This document shows positions 37,537 to 50,606 of a DNA stretch of 64,000 nucleotides, in pieces. The stretch spans positions 186,001-250,000 of the forward strand of contig NZ_JNIK01000016.1 of the NCBI RefSeq assembly GCF_000701365.1, written 5' to 3'. The translations under genes and the position numbers were made by a program. Source of the DNA: Blastococcus sp. URHD0036 (lineage in GTDB: Bacteria > Actinomycetota > Actinomycetes > Mycobacteriales > Geodermatophilaceae). The notes beneath the pieces are model-generated. The model worked only from the letters and a program-made list of their open reading frames with translations, had not been told where the DNA came from and ran no database searches. Each line of letters opens with the position of its first letter. The stretch's first letter is position 1.

Positions 37537-38097
37537 ATGAGCATCCTCGCTGCAGAGGAACACAACCCGCTCCTGCCGCCGCTGGGCGAGATCATCATCG
37601 GGTTCATCGCCTTCGCGGTGGTCATGGTGGTGTTCTTCTGGTTCATCGCCCCGCGGTTCGAGCAGGTCTTCCGGGCTCGCCGAGAGGCGATCGAGGGCGG
37701 CATCGAGCGCGCCGAGGCGATGCAGGTCGAGGCCAAGGCGGCGCTGGAGCAGTACCGCGCCCAGCTGGCCGAGGCCCGCACCGAGGCCGCTCAGATCCGC
37801 GACCAGGCCCGGGCCGAGGGCCAGCAGATCCTCGAGGAGCTGCGCACCCAGGCCCAGGACGAGTCGGCTCGCATCGTCGCCCGCGGCGAGGAGCAGCTCG
37901 CAGCGTCCCGCCAGCAGGTCCTCAACGAGCTGCGGACGCACATCGGCACGCTCGCCGTGGACCTGGCCGGCCGCGTGGTCGGCGAGTCCCTCGACGACGA
38001 CGCCCGCCGTCGCGGCACGGTGGACCGGTTCCTCGACCAGCTCGAGGGCATGGCCGACGGCCGCGCCGGCGCGACCGTCTCCGAGGGCAGCCGCTGA
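37537..38097 (+). CDS. atpF: ATP synthase Fo subunit b
   Basis: A 186-residue protein with one N-terminal membrane helix (about 15-38) followed by a long Ala/Glu/Arg/Gln-rich helix that dimerises into the peripheral stalk. It is a separate b subunit, unlike mycobacteria where a second b is fused to delta. The stop and the atpH ATG share one base (TGATG). Confidence 0.94.
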   Translation: MSILAAEEHNPLLPPLGEIIIGFIAFAVVMVVFFWFIAPRFEQVFRARREAIEGGIERAEAMQVEAKAALEQYRAQLAEARTEAAQIRDQARAEGQQILEELRTQAQDESARIVARGEEQLAASRQQVLNELRTHIGTLAVDLAGRVVGESLDDDARRRGTVDRFLDQLEGMADGRAGATVSEGSR

Positions 38098-38969
38098 TGG
38101 ACGCCGCCAGTCGTGCAGCCATCGCCGAGGCGCGCGAGCGCCTCGGCGAGCTGACCCGGCCGGCGTCGGGTCTGCTGGAGCGGGCCCGCGACCGGGTGAC
38201 CGGTCAGCCCCGGGCCGTCACCGCGGAGGAGCTCGCCGGCCTGGCCGACGAGCTGTTCGCCGTGGCCCGGCTGCTGGACGCGCAGCCGTCGCTGCGGCGT
38301 GCACTGTCGGACCCGGCGGGCAAGCCCGCCGACCGCGCCGCGCTGGCCCAGCGGCTGTTCACCGGGAAGGTGTCCGCCTCGGCTCTCGACCTCGTCGAGA
38401 CCCTCGCCCGGCAGCGCTGGTCGCGGCCGTTCGACCTCATCGAGGCGGCCGAGACCCTGGCCACGGAGGCGGCGCTCGACGCGGCCGACGTGCGCGGCGA
38501 GCTGGAGGGCGTGGAGGACGAGCTCTTCCGCTTCGGCCGGATCGTCGCCGGCGACCCGCAGCTGACGCGCATCCTCAGCGACCGGGCCGCCCCGGCGGCC
38601 GGGAAGACCGCGCTGCTGGACCAGCTGCTGGCCGGCCGGGTCAGCCCGGTCACCGAGCAGCTGCTCCGCAACCACCTGACCCGGCCCACCGTCGCCAACG
38701 CGGAGACGGCGATCGAGCGGCTCTCCGAGGTGGCCTCCCGCCGCCGCGGTCAGTCGGTCGCGCACGTCACCGCCGCCGCGCCGCTCACGGACCAGCAGCA
38801 GCAGCGGCTGTCCGCGGTCCTCGGCCGGGTCTACGGACGCGCCATCGGCCTGCAGGTCACCATCGACCCCGAGCTCCTCGGGGGTCTGGTGATCCGCGTC
38901 GGCGACGAGATCATCGACGGCAGCGTCCTGCGCCGCCTCGACGAGGCCGGCCGCCGGCTCGTCGGCTGA
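38097..38969 (+). CDS. atpH: ATP synthase F1 subunit delta
   Basis: A 290-residue delta subunit, longer than the 180 residues of E. coli but of the length seen in Streptomyces. The conserved C-terminal part, [28 protein letters not shown] (here with Val for the first Ile), joins the top of F1 to the b stalk. The N-terminal 100 residues are an extra helical region. It starts one base inside the atpF stop. Confidence 0.93.
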   Translation: MDAASRAAIAEARERLGELTRPASGLLERARDRVTGQPRAVTAEELAGLADELFAVARLLDAQPSLRRALSDPAGKPADRAALAQRLFTGKVSASALDLVETLARQRWSRPFDLIEAAETLATEAALDAADVRGELEGVEDELFRFGRIVAGDPQLTRILSDRAAPAAGKTALLDQLLAGRVSPVTEQLLRNHLTRPTVANAETAIERLSEVASRRRGQSVAHVTAAAPLTDQQQQRLSAVLGRVYGRAIGLQVTIDPELLGGLVIRVGDEIIDGSVLRRLDEAGRRLVG

Positions 38970-39028
38970 CCCGACCGCCACCACCCAGCCAGCACCACAC
39001 ACGACCCCTGCAGGGAAGAGGACGACCC

Positions 39029-40660
<1,632 letters not shown>

Positions 40661-40663
40661 CCC

Positions 40664-43095
<2,432 letters not shown>

Positions 43096-43133
43096 GGACC
43101 CCGCCGCCCCCCGCCGCTCGCAGGCTCGCACCG

Positions 43134-43151
43134 GGCCCCTGCGGCGGGGCC
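43134..43151 (+). other. Intercistronic hairpin between atpD and atpC
   Basis: A 6-bp all-GC stem, GGCCCC (43134-43139) with GGGGCC (43146-43151), six-base loop. It may stabilise the upstream mRNA or lower atpC expression relative to atpD. The stem is short for this GC content and may be chance. Confidence 0.35.
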
Positions 43152-43199
43152 GGTGGTGGTCGGTCCCCAGCAATTCAACGACGAATACCGAGGAGTGAC

Positions 43200-43589
43200 G
43201 TGGCGACCCTGCAGGTCGAGTTGGTGGCCGTCGAGCGGACGATCTGGTCCGGCGAGGCGACCATGGTCATCGCGCGCACCACCGAGGGCGAGCTCGGCGT
43301 CCTGCCCGGTCACGCGCCCCTGCTCGGCCAGCTGGCCGAGGGTGGCGTCGTCATCGTCCGCACCACCGAGGGCGAGGACCTGGTGGTCGCGGCACACGGC
43401 GGCTTCCTGTCCGTGTCGCCGCAGGGGGTCTCGATCCTCGCCGAGACGGCGGAGATCTCCGCCGAGATCGACGTCGAGCGGGCCCGCGAGGCACTGCGCC
43501 TCGCGAAGTCCGAGGGCGAGGGCCTCGAGGCACTCGCCGCCGCACGCCGGGCCGAGGGCCGGCTACGCGCCGCCGGCCAGGAGGCCTGA
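43200..43589 (+). CDS. atpC: ATP synthase F1 subunit epsilon
   Basis: A 129-residue subunit: beta-sandwich with [16 protein letters not shown] and [17 protein letters not shown], then the short two-helix C-terminus that regulates hydrolysis. GAGGAG lies just before the GTG start. It ends the ATP synthase operon. Confidence 0.95.
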   Translation: MATLQVELVAVERTIWSGEATMVIARTTEGELGVLPGHAPLLGQLAEGGVVIVRTTEGEDLVVAAHGGFLSVSPQGVSILAETAEISAEIDVERAREALRLAKSEGEGLEALAAARRAEGRLRAAGQEA

Positions 43590-43638
43590 GCTCCCTGCCG
43601 GACGTCGCGCAGCACCCCCGGCTCCCGGAACGGACGCC

Positions 43639-44049
43639 ATGACCACCGCCCTCCTGGTGCTGGTCGGGGTGCTGCTGCTCGTCCTCGTCGTCGCGTTCCT
43701 GCTGCGGCGGCGGTTCCTGCTCTCCGGCCTCGGCGCGGTCACGATGTGGCTGCGCCCGGGTGGGACGTCGCGCTGGTCGGTCGGCGTCGCCTGGTACGGC
43801 GGGGACGCGCTGCTCTGGTACCGCGCCATCTCGCTGTCGGTGCGCCCGCAGCACCGGTTGTGCCGCGCCGAGCTCGAGGTCCAGGGCCGGCGCGCGGCAA
43901 CCCGGGACGACGTCGCGCTCCCCGAGGACGTCGTCGTCCTCTCCTGCCGGACCGCCGCCGGGCCCCGCGACCTGGCGATGGACCCCTCGACGGTGACCGG
44001 CTTCCTCTCCTGGGTGGAGTCGGCGCCCCGCGGGCGCTCGGGCTCCTAG
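43639..44049 (+). CDS. DUF2550 family membrane-anchored protein
   Basis: A 136-residue protein with one N-terminal membrane helix (about 4-22) and a basic soluble part containing GTSRWSVGVAWYGGDALLWYRAISLSVRP. This is the DUF2550 family that follows atpC in most actinobacteria. The role is unknown; the synteny suggests an envelope or bioenergetic function. The ATG at 43639 has no strong ribosome binding site. Confidence 0.88.
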   Translation: MTTALLVLVGVLLLVLVVAFLLRRRFLLSGLGAVTMWLRPGGTSRWSVGVAWYGGDALLWYRAISLSVRPQHRLCRAELEVQGRRAATRDDVALPEDVVVLSCRTAAGPRDLAMDPSTVTGFLSWVESAPRGRSGS

Positions 44050-44060
44050 CCCCTCAGGGC

Positions 44061-44648
44061 TCAGGCCTCGCGGTCCTGGCGCCCGCCGCCGGGCCGCCAC
44101 AGGACGTCGCCGCCGGGGTTGGCGACCCGGGCGAGGATGAACAGCAGGTCCGACAGCCGGTTGAGGTAGCGCGCGGTCTCCGGGTTGGTGCGCTCCGGAT
44201 CGGCCTCGAGCAGCGCCCACACGCTGCGCTCGGCCCGCCGCGCGACCGTCCGCGCCTGGTGCAGCAGCGCCGCCAGCGGGGTGCCGCCGGGGAGGATGAA
44301 GCTGGTCAGCGCCTCGAGCCGCTCGTTGTGCTCGTCGCAGGCCGCCTCCAGCCGCGCGGTGTACTCGACGGTGACCCGCAGCGGCGGGTGGGCCGGGTCG
44401 GCGACGATCGGCGTCGACAGGTCGGCACCGACGTCGAACAGGTCGTTCTGCACGCCGCGCAGCAGCGTCGCGAGGTCGTCGCCCGGACCGCCCAGCGCGA
44501 GCGCGACCCCGAGCACGCTGTTGGTCTCGTCCACGTCGGCGTAGGCCACCAGCCGCGGATCGGTCTTGGCGACCCGGCTCATGTCGCCCAGGTGGGTCTG
44601 CCCCGCGTCACCGGTGCGGGTGTAGATGCGGGTCAGCCGGACGGTCAT
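44061..44648 (-). CDS. Cob(I)alamin adenosyltransferase, PduO type
   Basis: A 195-residue trimeric ATP:corrinoid adenosyltransferase. Family motifs: YTRTGDAGQTHLGD at the N-terminus (ATP binding), YADVDETNSVLGVA, FILPGGTPLAALLHQARTVARRAER and YLNRLSDLLFILAR. It makes adenosylcobalamin, the cofactor of the mutase encoded at 46380, and may load the mutase directly as PduO-type enzymes do with methylmalonyl-CoA mutase. It seems leaderless: TAGGCT ends six bases before the ATG. Confidence 0.94.
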   Translation of the reverse strand: MTVRLTRIYTRTGDAGQTHLGDMSRVAKTDPRLVAYADVDETNSVLGVALALGGPGDDLATLLRGVQNDLFDVGADLSTPIVADPAHPPLRVTVEYTARLEAACDEHNERLEALTSFILPGGTPLAALLHQARTVARRAERSVWALLEADPERTNPETARYLNRLSDLLFILARVANPGGDVLWRPGGGRQDREA

Positions 44649-44654
44649 GGGGAG

Positions 44655-44660
44655 AGCCTA
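44655..44660 (-). promoter_or_regulatory. -10 box, leaderless adenosyltransferase promoter
   Basis: On the minus strand TAGGCT is followed by six bases and the ATG at 44648; no ribosome binding site. Confidence 0.55.
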
Positions 44661-44704
44661 TGCGGGGCCCGACCGCCGGACCGGCTCGCCCGGGACGGCC
44701 GCCG

Positions 44705-44710
44705 TAGGGT
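44705..44710 (+). promoter_or_regulatory. -10 box, leaderless murA promoter
   Basis: TAGGGT, six bases, then the murA GTG at 44717. It is back to back with the adenosyltransferase promoter; the two -10 boxes are 44 bases apart, so their polymerase sites overlap and may exclude each other. Confidence 0.5.
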
Positions 44711-44716
44711 GATCAC

Positions 44717-45997
44717 GTGGAGTGCTTCGAGGTCACCGGTGGCACTGCTCTCGCCGGGCGGGTCCGCGTGACCGGGGCCAAGAACAGCGCCCTGAAGCTC
44801 ATGGCGGCCGCGCTGCTCGCCCCCGGCCGGACGACGATCGACGAGGTCCCGGACATCCTCGACGTCTCGATCATGAGCGAGGTCCTGCGGCGGCTGGGCT
44901 GCGGCGTCACCTACGATCGCATCCCCGGCACCGGCGGCGGGGGCCGGGTGACCATCGACGTCCCGGAGCAGCCGGGCACCGAGACCGACTACGACCTCGT
45001 CCGCAAGATGCGCGCCTCGATCAGCGTGCTCGGGCCGCTCGTCGCCCGCTGCGGCAGCGCCCGCGTCGCGCTGCCCGGCGGGGACGCGATCGGTTCGCGC
45101 GGCCTGGACATGCACATCTCCGGCCTCGAGCGGCTCGGCGCCACCATCGACAGCGAGCACGGGTTCCTCGTCGCCACCGCGCCACGGCTCGTGGGGACGA
45201 CGATCTGGCTCGACTTCCCCTCCGTCGGCGCGACCGAGAACCTGGTGATGGCCGCGGTATTGGCCCAGGGCACGACCGTGGTCGACAACGCCGCGCGCGA
45301 GCCCGAGATCGCCGACCTCTGCGCCATGCTCAACGCGATGGGCGCCCGCATCGACGGCGCCGGCACCTCGACGATCACCGTCGAGGGCGTGACCGCGATG
45401 CAGCCGGTCGCCTACACGACCGTCACCGACCGGATCGTGGCCGGCACGTGGGCGATCGGCGCGGTGATGACCCTCGGCGACGTCGTCATCGAGCGGGCGG
45501 TGCCCGAGCACCTCACGGTCGCGCTCGACAAGCTGACCGACGCCGGCGCGACGATCGAGGTGGTGCCCGAGGGGCTGCGCGTCGTCATGACCGAGCGGCC
45601 GAGGTGCGTGGACATCGTGACGCTGCCGTTCCCCGGGTTCCCGACCGACCTGCAGCCGATGGCGGTGGCGCTGGCGGCGGTGTCGTCAGGGACGGCGCTG
45701 ATCACCGAGAACGTGTTCGAGGGCCGGTTCATGTTCGTCAACGAGCTGGTGCGGCTCGGCGCGCACGTGCGGATCGACGGCCACCACGCGGTCGTCCGCG
45801 GACGGGAGCGGCTGTCCAGCGCCCCGGTGCTCGCCACCGACATCCGTGCCGGCGCCGGGCTGGTGCTGGCGGGGCTGGTCTCCGACGGGGTCACCGAGGT
45901 GGCCGAGGTGCACCACGTCGACCGCGGCTACCCCGACTTCGTCGACCAGCTGCGCGGGCTCGGCGCCACGATCGAGCGGGTCCCCCGACCCGACTAG
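44717..45997 (+). CDS. murA: UDP-N-acetylglucosamine 1-carboxyvinyltransferase
   Basis: A 426-residue enzyme adding enolpyruvate to UDP-GlcNAc, the first committed peptidoglycan step. It has the N-terminal [17 protein letters not shown] segment and a C-terminal [14 protein letters not shown] region. In the loop where fosfomycin-sensitive enzymes carry Cys, this protein reads [18 protein letters not shown]: the position expected for the reactive Cys (P-G-G-x-x-I motif) is Asp, as in actinobacterial MurA, so intrinsic fosfomycin resistance is expected. The last four bases overlap the opposite gene. Confidence 0.94.
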   Translation: MECFEVTGGTALAGRVRVTGAKNSALKLMAAALLAPGRTTIDEVPDILDVSIMSEVLRRLGCGVTYDRIPGTGGGGRVTIDVPEQPGTETDYDLVRKMRASISVLGPLVARCGSARVALPGGDAIGSRGLDMHISGLERLGATIDSEHGFLVATAPRLVGTTIWLDFPSVGATENLVMAAVLAQGTTVVDNAAREPEIADLCAMLNAMGARIDGAGTSTITVEGVTAMQPVAYTTVTDRIVAGTWAIGAVMTLGDVVIERAVPEHLTVALDKLTDAGATIEVVPEGLRVVMTERPRCVDIVTLPFPGFPTDLQPMAVALAAVSSGTALITENVFEGRFMFVNELVRLGAHVRIDGHHAVVRGRERLSSAPVLATDIRAGAGLVLAGLVSDGVTEVAEVHHVDRGYPDFVDQLRGLGATIERVPRPD

Positions 45998-46305
45998 GCC
46001 CCCGGGAAGGTCGCGGCCAGGGCGCGCGCCCGCTCGGCGTCCTCGGGGAAGACCAGCACCTCGGCCCGGTGCGGCGCGGGGACGCGGACGGTCGAGCGGA
46101 TGCCGGCGTCGGAGAGGACCGCCCGCAGGGCCAGCGCGGACTCCCGGCTGGAGGCGGTGGCCACGCGGAGCAGCAGCCCGTCGTCGGACGGCGTGGCCGG
46201 CCGGCGCCGGGAGTCGCCGGTGCCGAAGGCCCAGCGCAGGAACAGGGCGAGCAGCGCGAGGACGGCGAAGGCCACCACCGGCCCGACGGCGTAGTGCACA
46301 CCCAC
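45994..46305 (-). CDS. Small membrane-anchored DUF2007-like protein
   Basis: A 103-residue protein with one N-terminal transmembrane helix (about 8-27), a short charged linker and a domain of about 65 residues. The domain has a beta-alpha-beta pattern, [25 protein letters not shown] then [15 protein letters not shown]. This resembles DUF2007/putative signal-transducing protein domains. Function unknown. The GTG has no ribosome binding site; CACACT lies six bases upstream. It overlaps the murA stop by four bases. Confidence 0.7.
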   Translation of the reverse strand: MGVHYAVGPVVAFAVLALLALFLRWAFGTGDSRRRPATPSDDGLLLRVATASSRESALALRAVLSDAGIRSTVRVPAPHRAEVLVFPEDAERARALAATFPGA

Positions 46306-46346
46306 CGTTCGAGTGTGCCACCGGACGCACTCCCCGGGGCGGGGAT

Positions 46347-46362
46347 GCTACTGGCCGGTAAC
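46347..46362. promoter_or_regulatory. Palindromic operator candidate at meaA/ecm
   Basis: GCTACT-GGCC-GGTAAC, an imperfect 16-bp palindrome, ends five bases before the TATCCT -10 box of the mutase gene and so covers the -35/spacer region. The same motif lies at 53321-53336 and 61072-61087. Position suggests repression of the mutase promoter. Confidence 0.55.
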
Positions 46363-46367
46363 CGCCC

Positions 46368-46373
46368 TATCCT
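46368..46373 (+). promoter_or_regulatory. -10 box, leaderless mutase promoter
   Basis: TATCCT, six bases, then the ATG at 46380, with no Shine-Dalgarno sequence. Confidence 0.55.
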
Positions 46374-46379
46374 CCCTCC

Positions 46380-48407
46380 ATGCCGTTCCCCTCGTCGCCG
46401 GAGGAGCGCGACCGCCCCTGGGTCATGCGCACCTACGCGGGTCACTCCTCGCCTGCCGAGTCCAACGCCCTCTACCGCCGCAACCTGGCCAAGGGCCAGA
46501 CCGGTCTGTCGGTGGCCTTCGACCTCCCGACGCAGACCGGTTACGACCCCGACGACGAGCTCGCCGTCGGTGAGGTCGGCAAGGTCGGCGTCCCGGTCAC
46601 GCACATCGGCGACATGCGGGCGCTGTTCGACGGCATCCCCCTGGACGAGATGAACACGTCCATGACGATCAACGCCACGGCCATGTGGCTGCTCGCGCTC
46701 TACCAGGCGGTCGCCGAGGAGCACGGGCACGACGTCAGCAAGCTGGCCGGCACGACGCAGAACGACATCATCAAGGAGTACCTGTCGCGCGGGACCTACG
46801 TCTTCCCGCCCGGGCCCTCGATGCGGCTGATCACCGACATGGTCGCGTACACGGTGACGGCCATGCCGAAGTGGAACCCGACCAACATCTGCAGCTACCA
46901 CCTGCAGGAGGCCGGCGCGACGCCGGTGCAGGAGATCGCCTACGCGCTCTCCACCGCGATCGCCGTCCTCGACTCGGTGCGCGACTCCGGCCAGGTGCCG
47001 CAGGAGGCCTTCGGCGAGGTGGTCGCCCGCATCTCCTTCTTCGTGAACGCGGGTGTCCGCTTCGTGGAGGAGATGTGCAAGATGCGCGCCTTCACCCAGC
47101 TCTGGGACGAGCTGACGGAGGAGCGCTACGGCGTCGAGAACCCGAAGCACCGCCGGTTCCGCTACGGCGTCCAGGTCAACTCCCTCGGCCTCACCGAGGC
47201 GCAGCCGGAGAACAACGTCCAGCGCATCGTGCTGGAGATGCTCGCCGTGACCCTCTCCCGGGACTCCCGCGCCCGCGCCGTGCAGCTGCCGGCCTGGAAC
47301 GAGGCGCTCGGCCTGCCCCGCCCGTGGGACCAGCAGTGGTCGCTGCGGCTGCAGCAGGTGCTCGCCTACGAGACCGACCTGCTGGAGTACGACGACCTGT
47401 TCACCGGCTCGGTCGTCGTGGAGCAGAAGGTCGCCGACCTCGTCGAGGGTGCCCGCGCCGAGATGGCGCGGGTCGAGGAGATGGGCGGCGCGGTGGCCGC
47501 GGTCGAGTCCGGTTACATGAAGGGCCAGCTCGTGGCCTCGCTGGCCGAGCGGCGGCGGCGGATGGAGAGCGGCGACGACGTCGTCGTCGGCGTCAACAAG
47601 TTCGACAGCACCGAGCCCAACCCGCTCACCGCCGACCTCGACGCCGCGATCATGGTCGTCGACCCGGCGGTCGAGAACGCGGCCCAGGAGGCCGTCCGGA
47701 CGTGGCGCGCCGAGCGCGACCCGGAGCCGGTGGAGCGGGCGCTGGAGCGGCTGCGGCAGGCCGCCGGCACCGACGAGAACCTCATGGCGGCCACCCTCGA
47801 GTGCGCCCGGGCCGGCGTGACGACGGGGGAGTGGTCCGGGGTCCTGCGCGAGGTGTTCGGGGAGTACCGGGCGCCCACGGGCGTCTCGGCGGCATCCGGC
47901 GGCGGGGCGGGCGAGGGCCTGGCCGAGATCCGCGAGCGGGTGCGGTCCACCGGCGAGGAGCTGGGCGGCCGGCTGCGGTTCCTGGTCGGCAAGCCCGGCC
48001 TCGACGGCCACTCCAACGGCGCCGAGCAGATCGCGGTGCGGGCCCGGGACGCCGGCTTCGAGGTGGTCTACCAGGGCATCCGGCTCACGCCCGCCCAGAT
48101 TGTGTCGGCCGCCGTGGAGGAGGACGTGCACGTCGTCGGCCTGTCGGTGCTGTCGGGCTCGCACCTGCAGGTGGTGCCTGCGGTGCTGCGCGGCCTGAAG
48201 GAGGCCGGGCTGGACGACGTCCCGGTCGTGGTCGGCGGGATCGTGCCCGACAGCGACGCCCGGCGGCTGCGCGAGCAGGGCGTGGCCCGGGTGTTCACCC
48301 CGAAGGACTTCGGGCTGACCGACATCATGGGCGAGATCGTCGACGTCGTCCGCGCCGCCAACGGCCTCCCCGCCCACCCCGACGACCGGGTGCCCGCGCC
48401 GGCATAG
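46380..48407 (+). CDS. meaA: Ethylmalonyl-CoA mutase (MeaA/Ecm), B12-dependent
   Basis: A 675-residue mutase with TIM-barrel substrate domain and C-terminal B12 domain in one chain. The start RPWVMRTYAGHSSPAESNALYRRN is that of Ecm/MeaA and differs from methylmalonyl-CoA mutase large subunits. The barrel has GLSVAFDLPTQTGYD, GTTQNDIIKEYLSRGTY and NICSYHLQEAGATP. The B12 domain has the base-off motif GKPGLDGHSNGAEQIA (DxHxxG) with GLSVLSGSH and VGGIVP. It converts ethylmalonyl-CoA to methylsuccinyl-CoA in the ethylmalonyl-CoA pathway; the close relative in Streptomyces is MeaA. Partners here: adenosyltransferase, ccr, epimerase and meaB. Confidence 0.92.
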   Translation: MPFPSSPEERDRPWVMRTYAGHSSPAESNALYRRNLAKGQTGLSVAFDLPTQTGYDPDDELAVGEVGKVGVPVTHIGDMRALFDGIPLDEMNTSMTINATAMWLLALYQAVAEEHGHDVSKLAGTTQNDIIKEYLSRGTYVFPPGPSMRLITDMVAYTVTAMPKWNPTNICSYHLQEAGATPVQEIAYALSTAIAVLDSVRDSGQVPQEAFGEVVARISFFVNAGVRFVEEMCKMRAFTQLWDELTEERYGVENPKHRRFRYGVQVNSLGLTEAQPENNVQRIVLEMLAVTLSRDSRARAVQLPAWNEALGLPRPWDQQWSLRLQQVLAYETDLLEYDDLFTGSVVVEQKVADLVEGARAEMARVEEMGGAVAAVESGYMKGQLVASLAERRRRMESGDDVVVGVNKFDSTEPNPLTADLDAAIMVVDPAVENAAQEAVRTWRAERDPEPVERALERLRQAAGTDENLMAATLECARAGVTTGEWSGVLREVFGEYRAPTGVSAASGGGAGEGLAEIRERVRSTGEELGGRLRFLVGKPGLDGHSNGAEQIAVRARDAGFEVVYQGIRLTPAQIVSAAVEEDVHVVGLSVLSGSHLQVVPAVLRGLKEAGLDDVPVVVGGIVPDSDARRLREQGVARVFTPKDFGLTDIMGEIVDVVRAANGLPAHPDDRVPAPA

Positions 48408-48457
48408 AGTCCCGAGTTTTCGTGCCGGAACGTGTGTGCACGGTGACGCTCAGCGGT

Positions 48458-48463
48458 TAGCCT
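48458..48463 (+). promoter_or_regulatory. -10 box, leaderless GGDEF gene promoter
   Basis: TAGCCT, seven bases, then the ATG at 48471; no ribosome binding site. Confidence 0.5.
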
Positions 48464-48470
48464 GACCGGG

Positions 48471-49775
48471 ATGGAGTCACCCCGCAGCGCCGTCGCCGAC
48501 CCTGCCCGGCTCGCGGCTCTCGCCAGCTACCGGCTGGACGGCCACGCCGGGGACGACGACCTGGACGCGGTCGTCGCCCACATGGCGCGGGCCCTCGACG
48601 CGCCGATCGCGGTGATCAACCTGGTCGGCCCGGACCTGCAGTGCTACGCGGCCGAGATCGGCGTCGGGACGCCGTTCACCGAGGTGCCCGACGAGCTGTC
48701 GTTCTGCGCCTACGTGGTGGCCACCGGGGAGCCGCTCGCGGTCGACGACGCCCTGGCGCACCCGGTGTTCGCCGACAACCCGGCCGTGGCCGCCGGGGCG
48801 ATCCGGTCCTACCTCGGCGTCCCGCTGGTCGATGCGGACGGCTTCGTGCTGGGCTCGCTGGGGGTCTTCGACGACGACGTCCGCACCTTCGTCGACGCGG
48901 ACCTCGAGATCCTGCAGATCCAGGTCCGGCTGGTGCGCAGCGTGCTGTCGCTGCGCCGGCAGGTGGCCGCGCACCGGTGGGACGCTCGGCTGCTGGCACT
49001 GCAGAGCAGGGCGTTGGAGTCGGTCGCGACCGGCTGCCCGCTCGAGGAGGTCCTCGACCTGGTCGCCGCCACCGTGCGCGAGCTGGCCCCCGAGGCGGAC
49101 GGGCAGCAGCGGCTGGCCCTGGACGACACCGTGGCGCGGCTGTCCGCGATCGCCATCGACGCCGACGGCTGGCGCGGGGCCCTCACCCGTACCGCGCGCC
49201 AGGACCCGCTGACGGGGCTGGCCAACCGTGGTCACCTGCTGGAGGCCGGCCAGGAGGCGCTGTCGCCGCGCGGGGGCGCCGTCCTCTTCGTCGACGTCGA
49301 CCGGTTCAAGGAGGTCAACGACCGCGCCGGTCACGCCGTGGGCGACCAGTTGCTCGCCCGGCTGGCCGGGCGCCTGGAGTCGGGACTGGCCACGTTCCCC
49401 GGCGCGGTGGTCGGCCGGCTCGGCGGCGACGAGTTCGCGGTCGTGCTGCCCGGCCTGGGCTGGGACGACGCCGCCGCGGTCGGCGAGCGGCTGGTCAGCG
49501 AGCTGGTGGACCAGATCGAGGTGGGCCGGCGGACCGTGCGGGTCTCGGTGAGCATCGGGCTGGCCGTGGCCGAGCAGGGGACCACCTTCACCGACGTCCT
49601 GGCCGAGGCCGACCTGGCCATGTACGGCGCGAAGGCCCGCGGGCGGGGCCTGCTGCACGCGGGGAGCCGCGACGGCGGACTGCCGATGCCGCGGTCCGGC
49701 GGGTACGGCGTGCCGTCGCTGCCGTCGCTGCCGTCGCTGCCGGCGCAGGGTGCCCCGGGGCCCGGCACTCGCTAG
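48471..49775 (+). CDS. GAF-GGDEF diguanylate cyclase
   Basis: A 434-residue cytosolic protein. An N-terminal GAF domain (about 25-165, with [18 protein letters not shown] and [22 protein letters not shown]) is joined by a helical linker to a GGDEF domain (about 235-400, [14 protein letters not shown]), which makes cyclic di-GMP from GTP. No RxxD inhibitory site is seen five residues before GGDEF, so product inhibition may be lacking. The C-terminus has a [11 protein letters not shown] repeat from three 9-base units. The GAF ligand is unknown. Confidence 0.9.
   Translation: MESPRSAVADPARLAALASYRLDGHAGDDDLDAVVAHMARALDAPIAVINLVGPDLQCYAAEIGVGTPFTEVPDELSFCAYVVATGEPLAVDDALAHPVFADNPAVAAGAIRSYLGVPLVDADGFVLGSLGVFDDDVRTFVDADLEILQIQVRLVRSVLSLRRQVAAHRWDARLLALQSRALESVATGCPLEEVLDLVAATVRELAPEADGQQRLALDDTVARLSAIAIDADGWRGALTRTARQDPLTGLANRGHLLEAGQEALSPRGGAVLFVDVDRFKEVNDRAGHAVGDQLLARLAGRLESGLATFPGAVVGRLGGDEFAVVLPGLGWDDAAAVGERLVSELVDQIEVGRRTVRVSVSIGLAVAEQGTTFTDVLAEADLAMYGAKARGRGLLHAGSRDGGLPMPRSGGYGVPSLPSLPSLPAQGAPGPGTR
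49711..49740 (+). repeat. Short tandem repeat in the GGDEF gene tail
   Basis: Three in-frame copies of CCGTCGCTG encode Pro-Ser-Leu repeats just before the C-terminus. Slippage would change only the tail length. Confidence 0.6.
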
Positions 49776-49778
49776 CGT
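49773..49778 (+). promoter_or_regulatory. -10 box overlapping the upstream stop codon
   Basis: TAGCGT begins with the TAG stop of the GGDEF gene and ends six bases before the ATG at 49785. The next gene is therefore likely leaderless from its own promoter and not a simple operon partner. Confidence 0.5.
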
Positions 49779-49784
49779 CGGAGC

Positions 49785-50555
49785 ATGAGCGAGGGCGCAC
49801 CCCGGGTCGAGCGCGACGGCGACGTCGTCACCCTCACGATGTGCCGGCCCGCCCGGCGCAACGCGCTGTCCCGCGAGCACCTCACCCAGCTCCTGGCGGC
49901 GGTCACCGACGTCGGGGGGACCGACGCCGCGGGGCTCGTGCTGGCCGCCGAGGGGCCGGTGTTCAGCGCCGGCCACGACTTCGCCGACGTCTCCGGGCGC
50001 CCGCTGCCGGAGGTGCGCAGCCTGCTGGCGCTGTGCACCGAGCTCATGCAGACGCTGCAGCAGGTGCCGCAGGTCGTGCTCGCCCGCGTGCACGGGCTGG
50101 CGACCGCGGCCGGCTGCCAGCTGGTCGCCTCCTGCGACCTCGCCGTCGCCGCCGAGTCGGCCGGGTTCGCCGCTCCCGGCGGGAAGGGCGGCTGGTTCTG
50201 CCACACCCCGATGGTCGCGATCTCCCGCAACGTCGGCCGCAAGCGCGCCATGGAGCTGGCGCTGACCGGGGACGTGATCGACGCGCGGACCGCGCTGGAG
50301 TGGGGACTGGTCAACCGGGTCGTGCCCGACGGCGAGCTCGACGCCGCGGTCGCCGACCTGATGGCCCGGGCCACCCGCGGTTCCCGGGCCAGCAAGGCGT
50401 GGGGCCGGTCGACGATGTACGCCCAGCTGGACCGCCCCGAGCGCGACGCCTACGACGTCGCCGTCGAGGTGATGGCGGCGGCGAGCCAGTTGGACGGCGC
50501 CCGTGAGGGGATGGCCGCCTTCCTGGAGAAGCGCCCGCCGGTCTGGACCGACTGA
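49785..50555 (+). CDS. Crotonase-family protein, ECHDC3-like
   Basis: A 256-residue crotonase-fold protein with the CoA-binding FSAGHDFADVSG loop, HGLATAAGCQLVASCDLAVA and the GKGGWFCHTPMVAISRNVGRKRAMEL stretch seen in ECHDC3-type proteins. In enoyl-CoA hydratase two Glu act at the positions that here read Gln (GCQLV) and Gly (APGGKGG). It is thus unlikely to be a normal hydratase; the reaction is unknown. It could bind acyl-CoA or catalyse isomerisation or hydrolysis. Confidence 0.82.
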   Translation: MSEGAPRVERDGDVVTLTMCRPARRNALSREHLTQLLAAVTDVGGTDAAGLVLAAEGPVFSAGHDFADVSGRPLPEVRSLLALCTELMQTLQQVPQVVLARVHGLATAAGCQLVASCDLAVAAESAGFAAPGGKGGWFCHTPMVAISRNVGRKRAMELALTGDVIDARTALEWGLVNRVVPDGELDAAVADLMARATRGSRASKAWGRSTMYAQLDRPERDAYDVAVEVMAAASQLDGAREGMAAFLEKRPPVWTD

Positions 50556-50606
50556 CGCGGGACCCTCGTGCCCGGCCGGGTCCGCTCGGACGTCGTCGGA
50601 TAGAAA

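Noticed and set aside
49711-49740. CCGTCGCTG repeats as a mobile or CRISPR-type array
   Set aside because: Only three 9-base in-frame copies without spacers; simple slippage in a protein tail.
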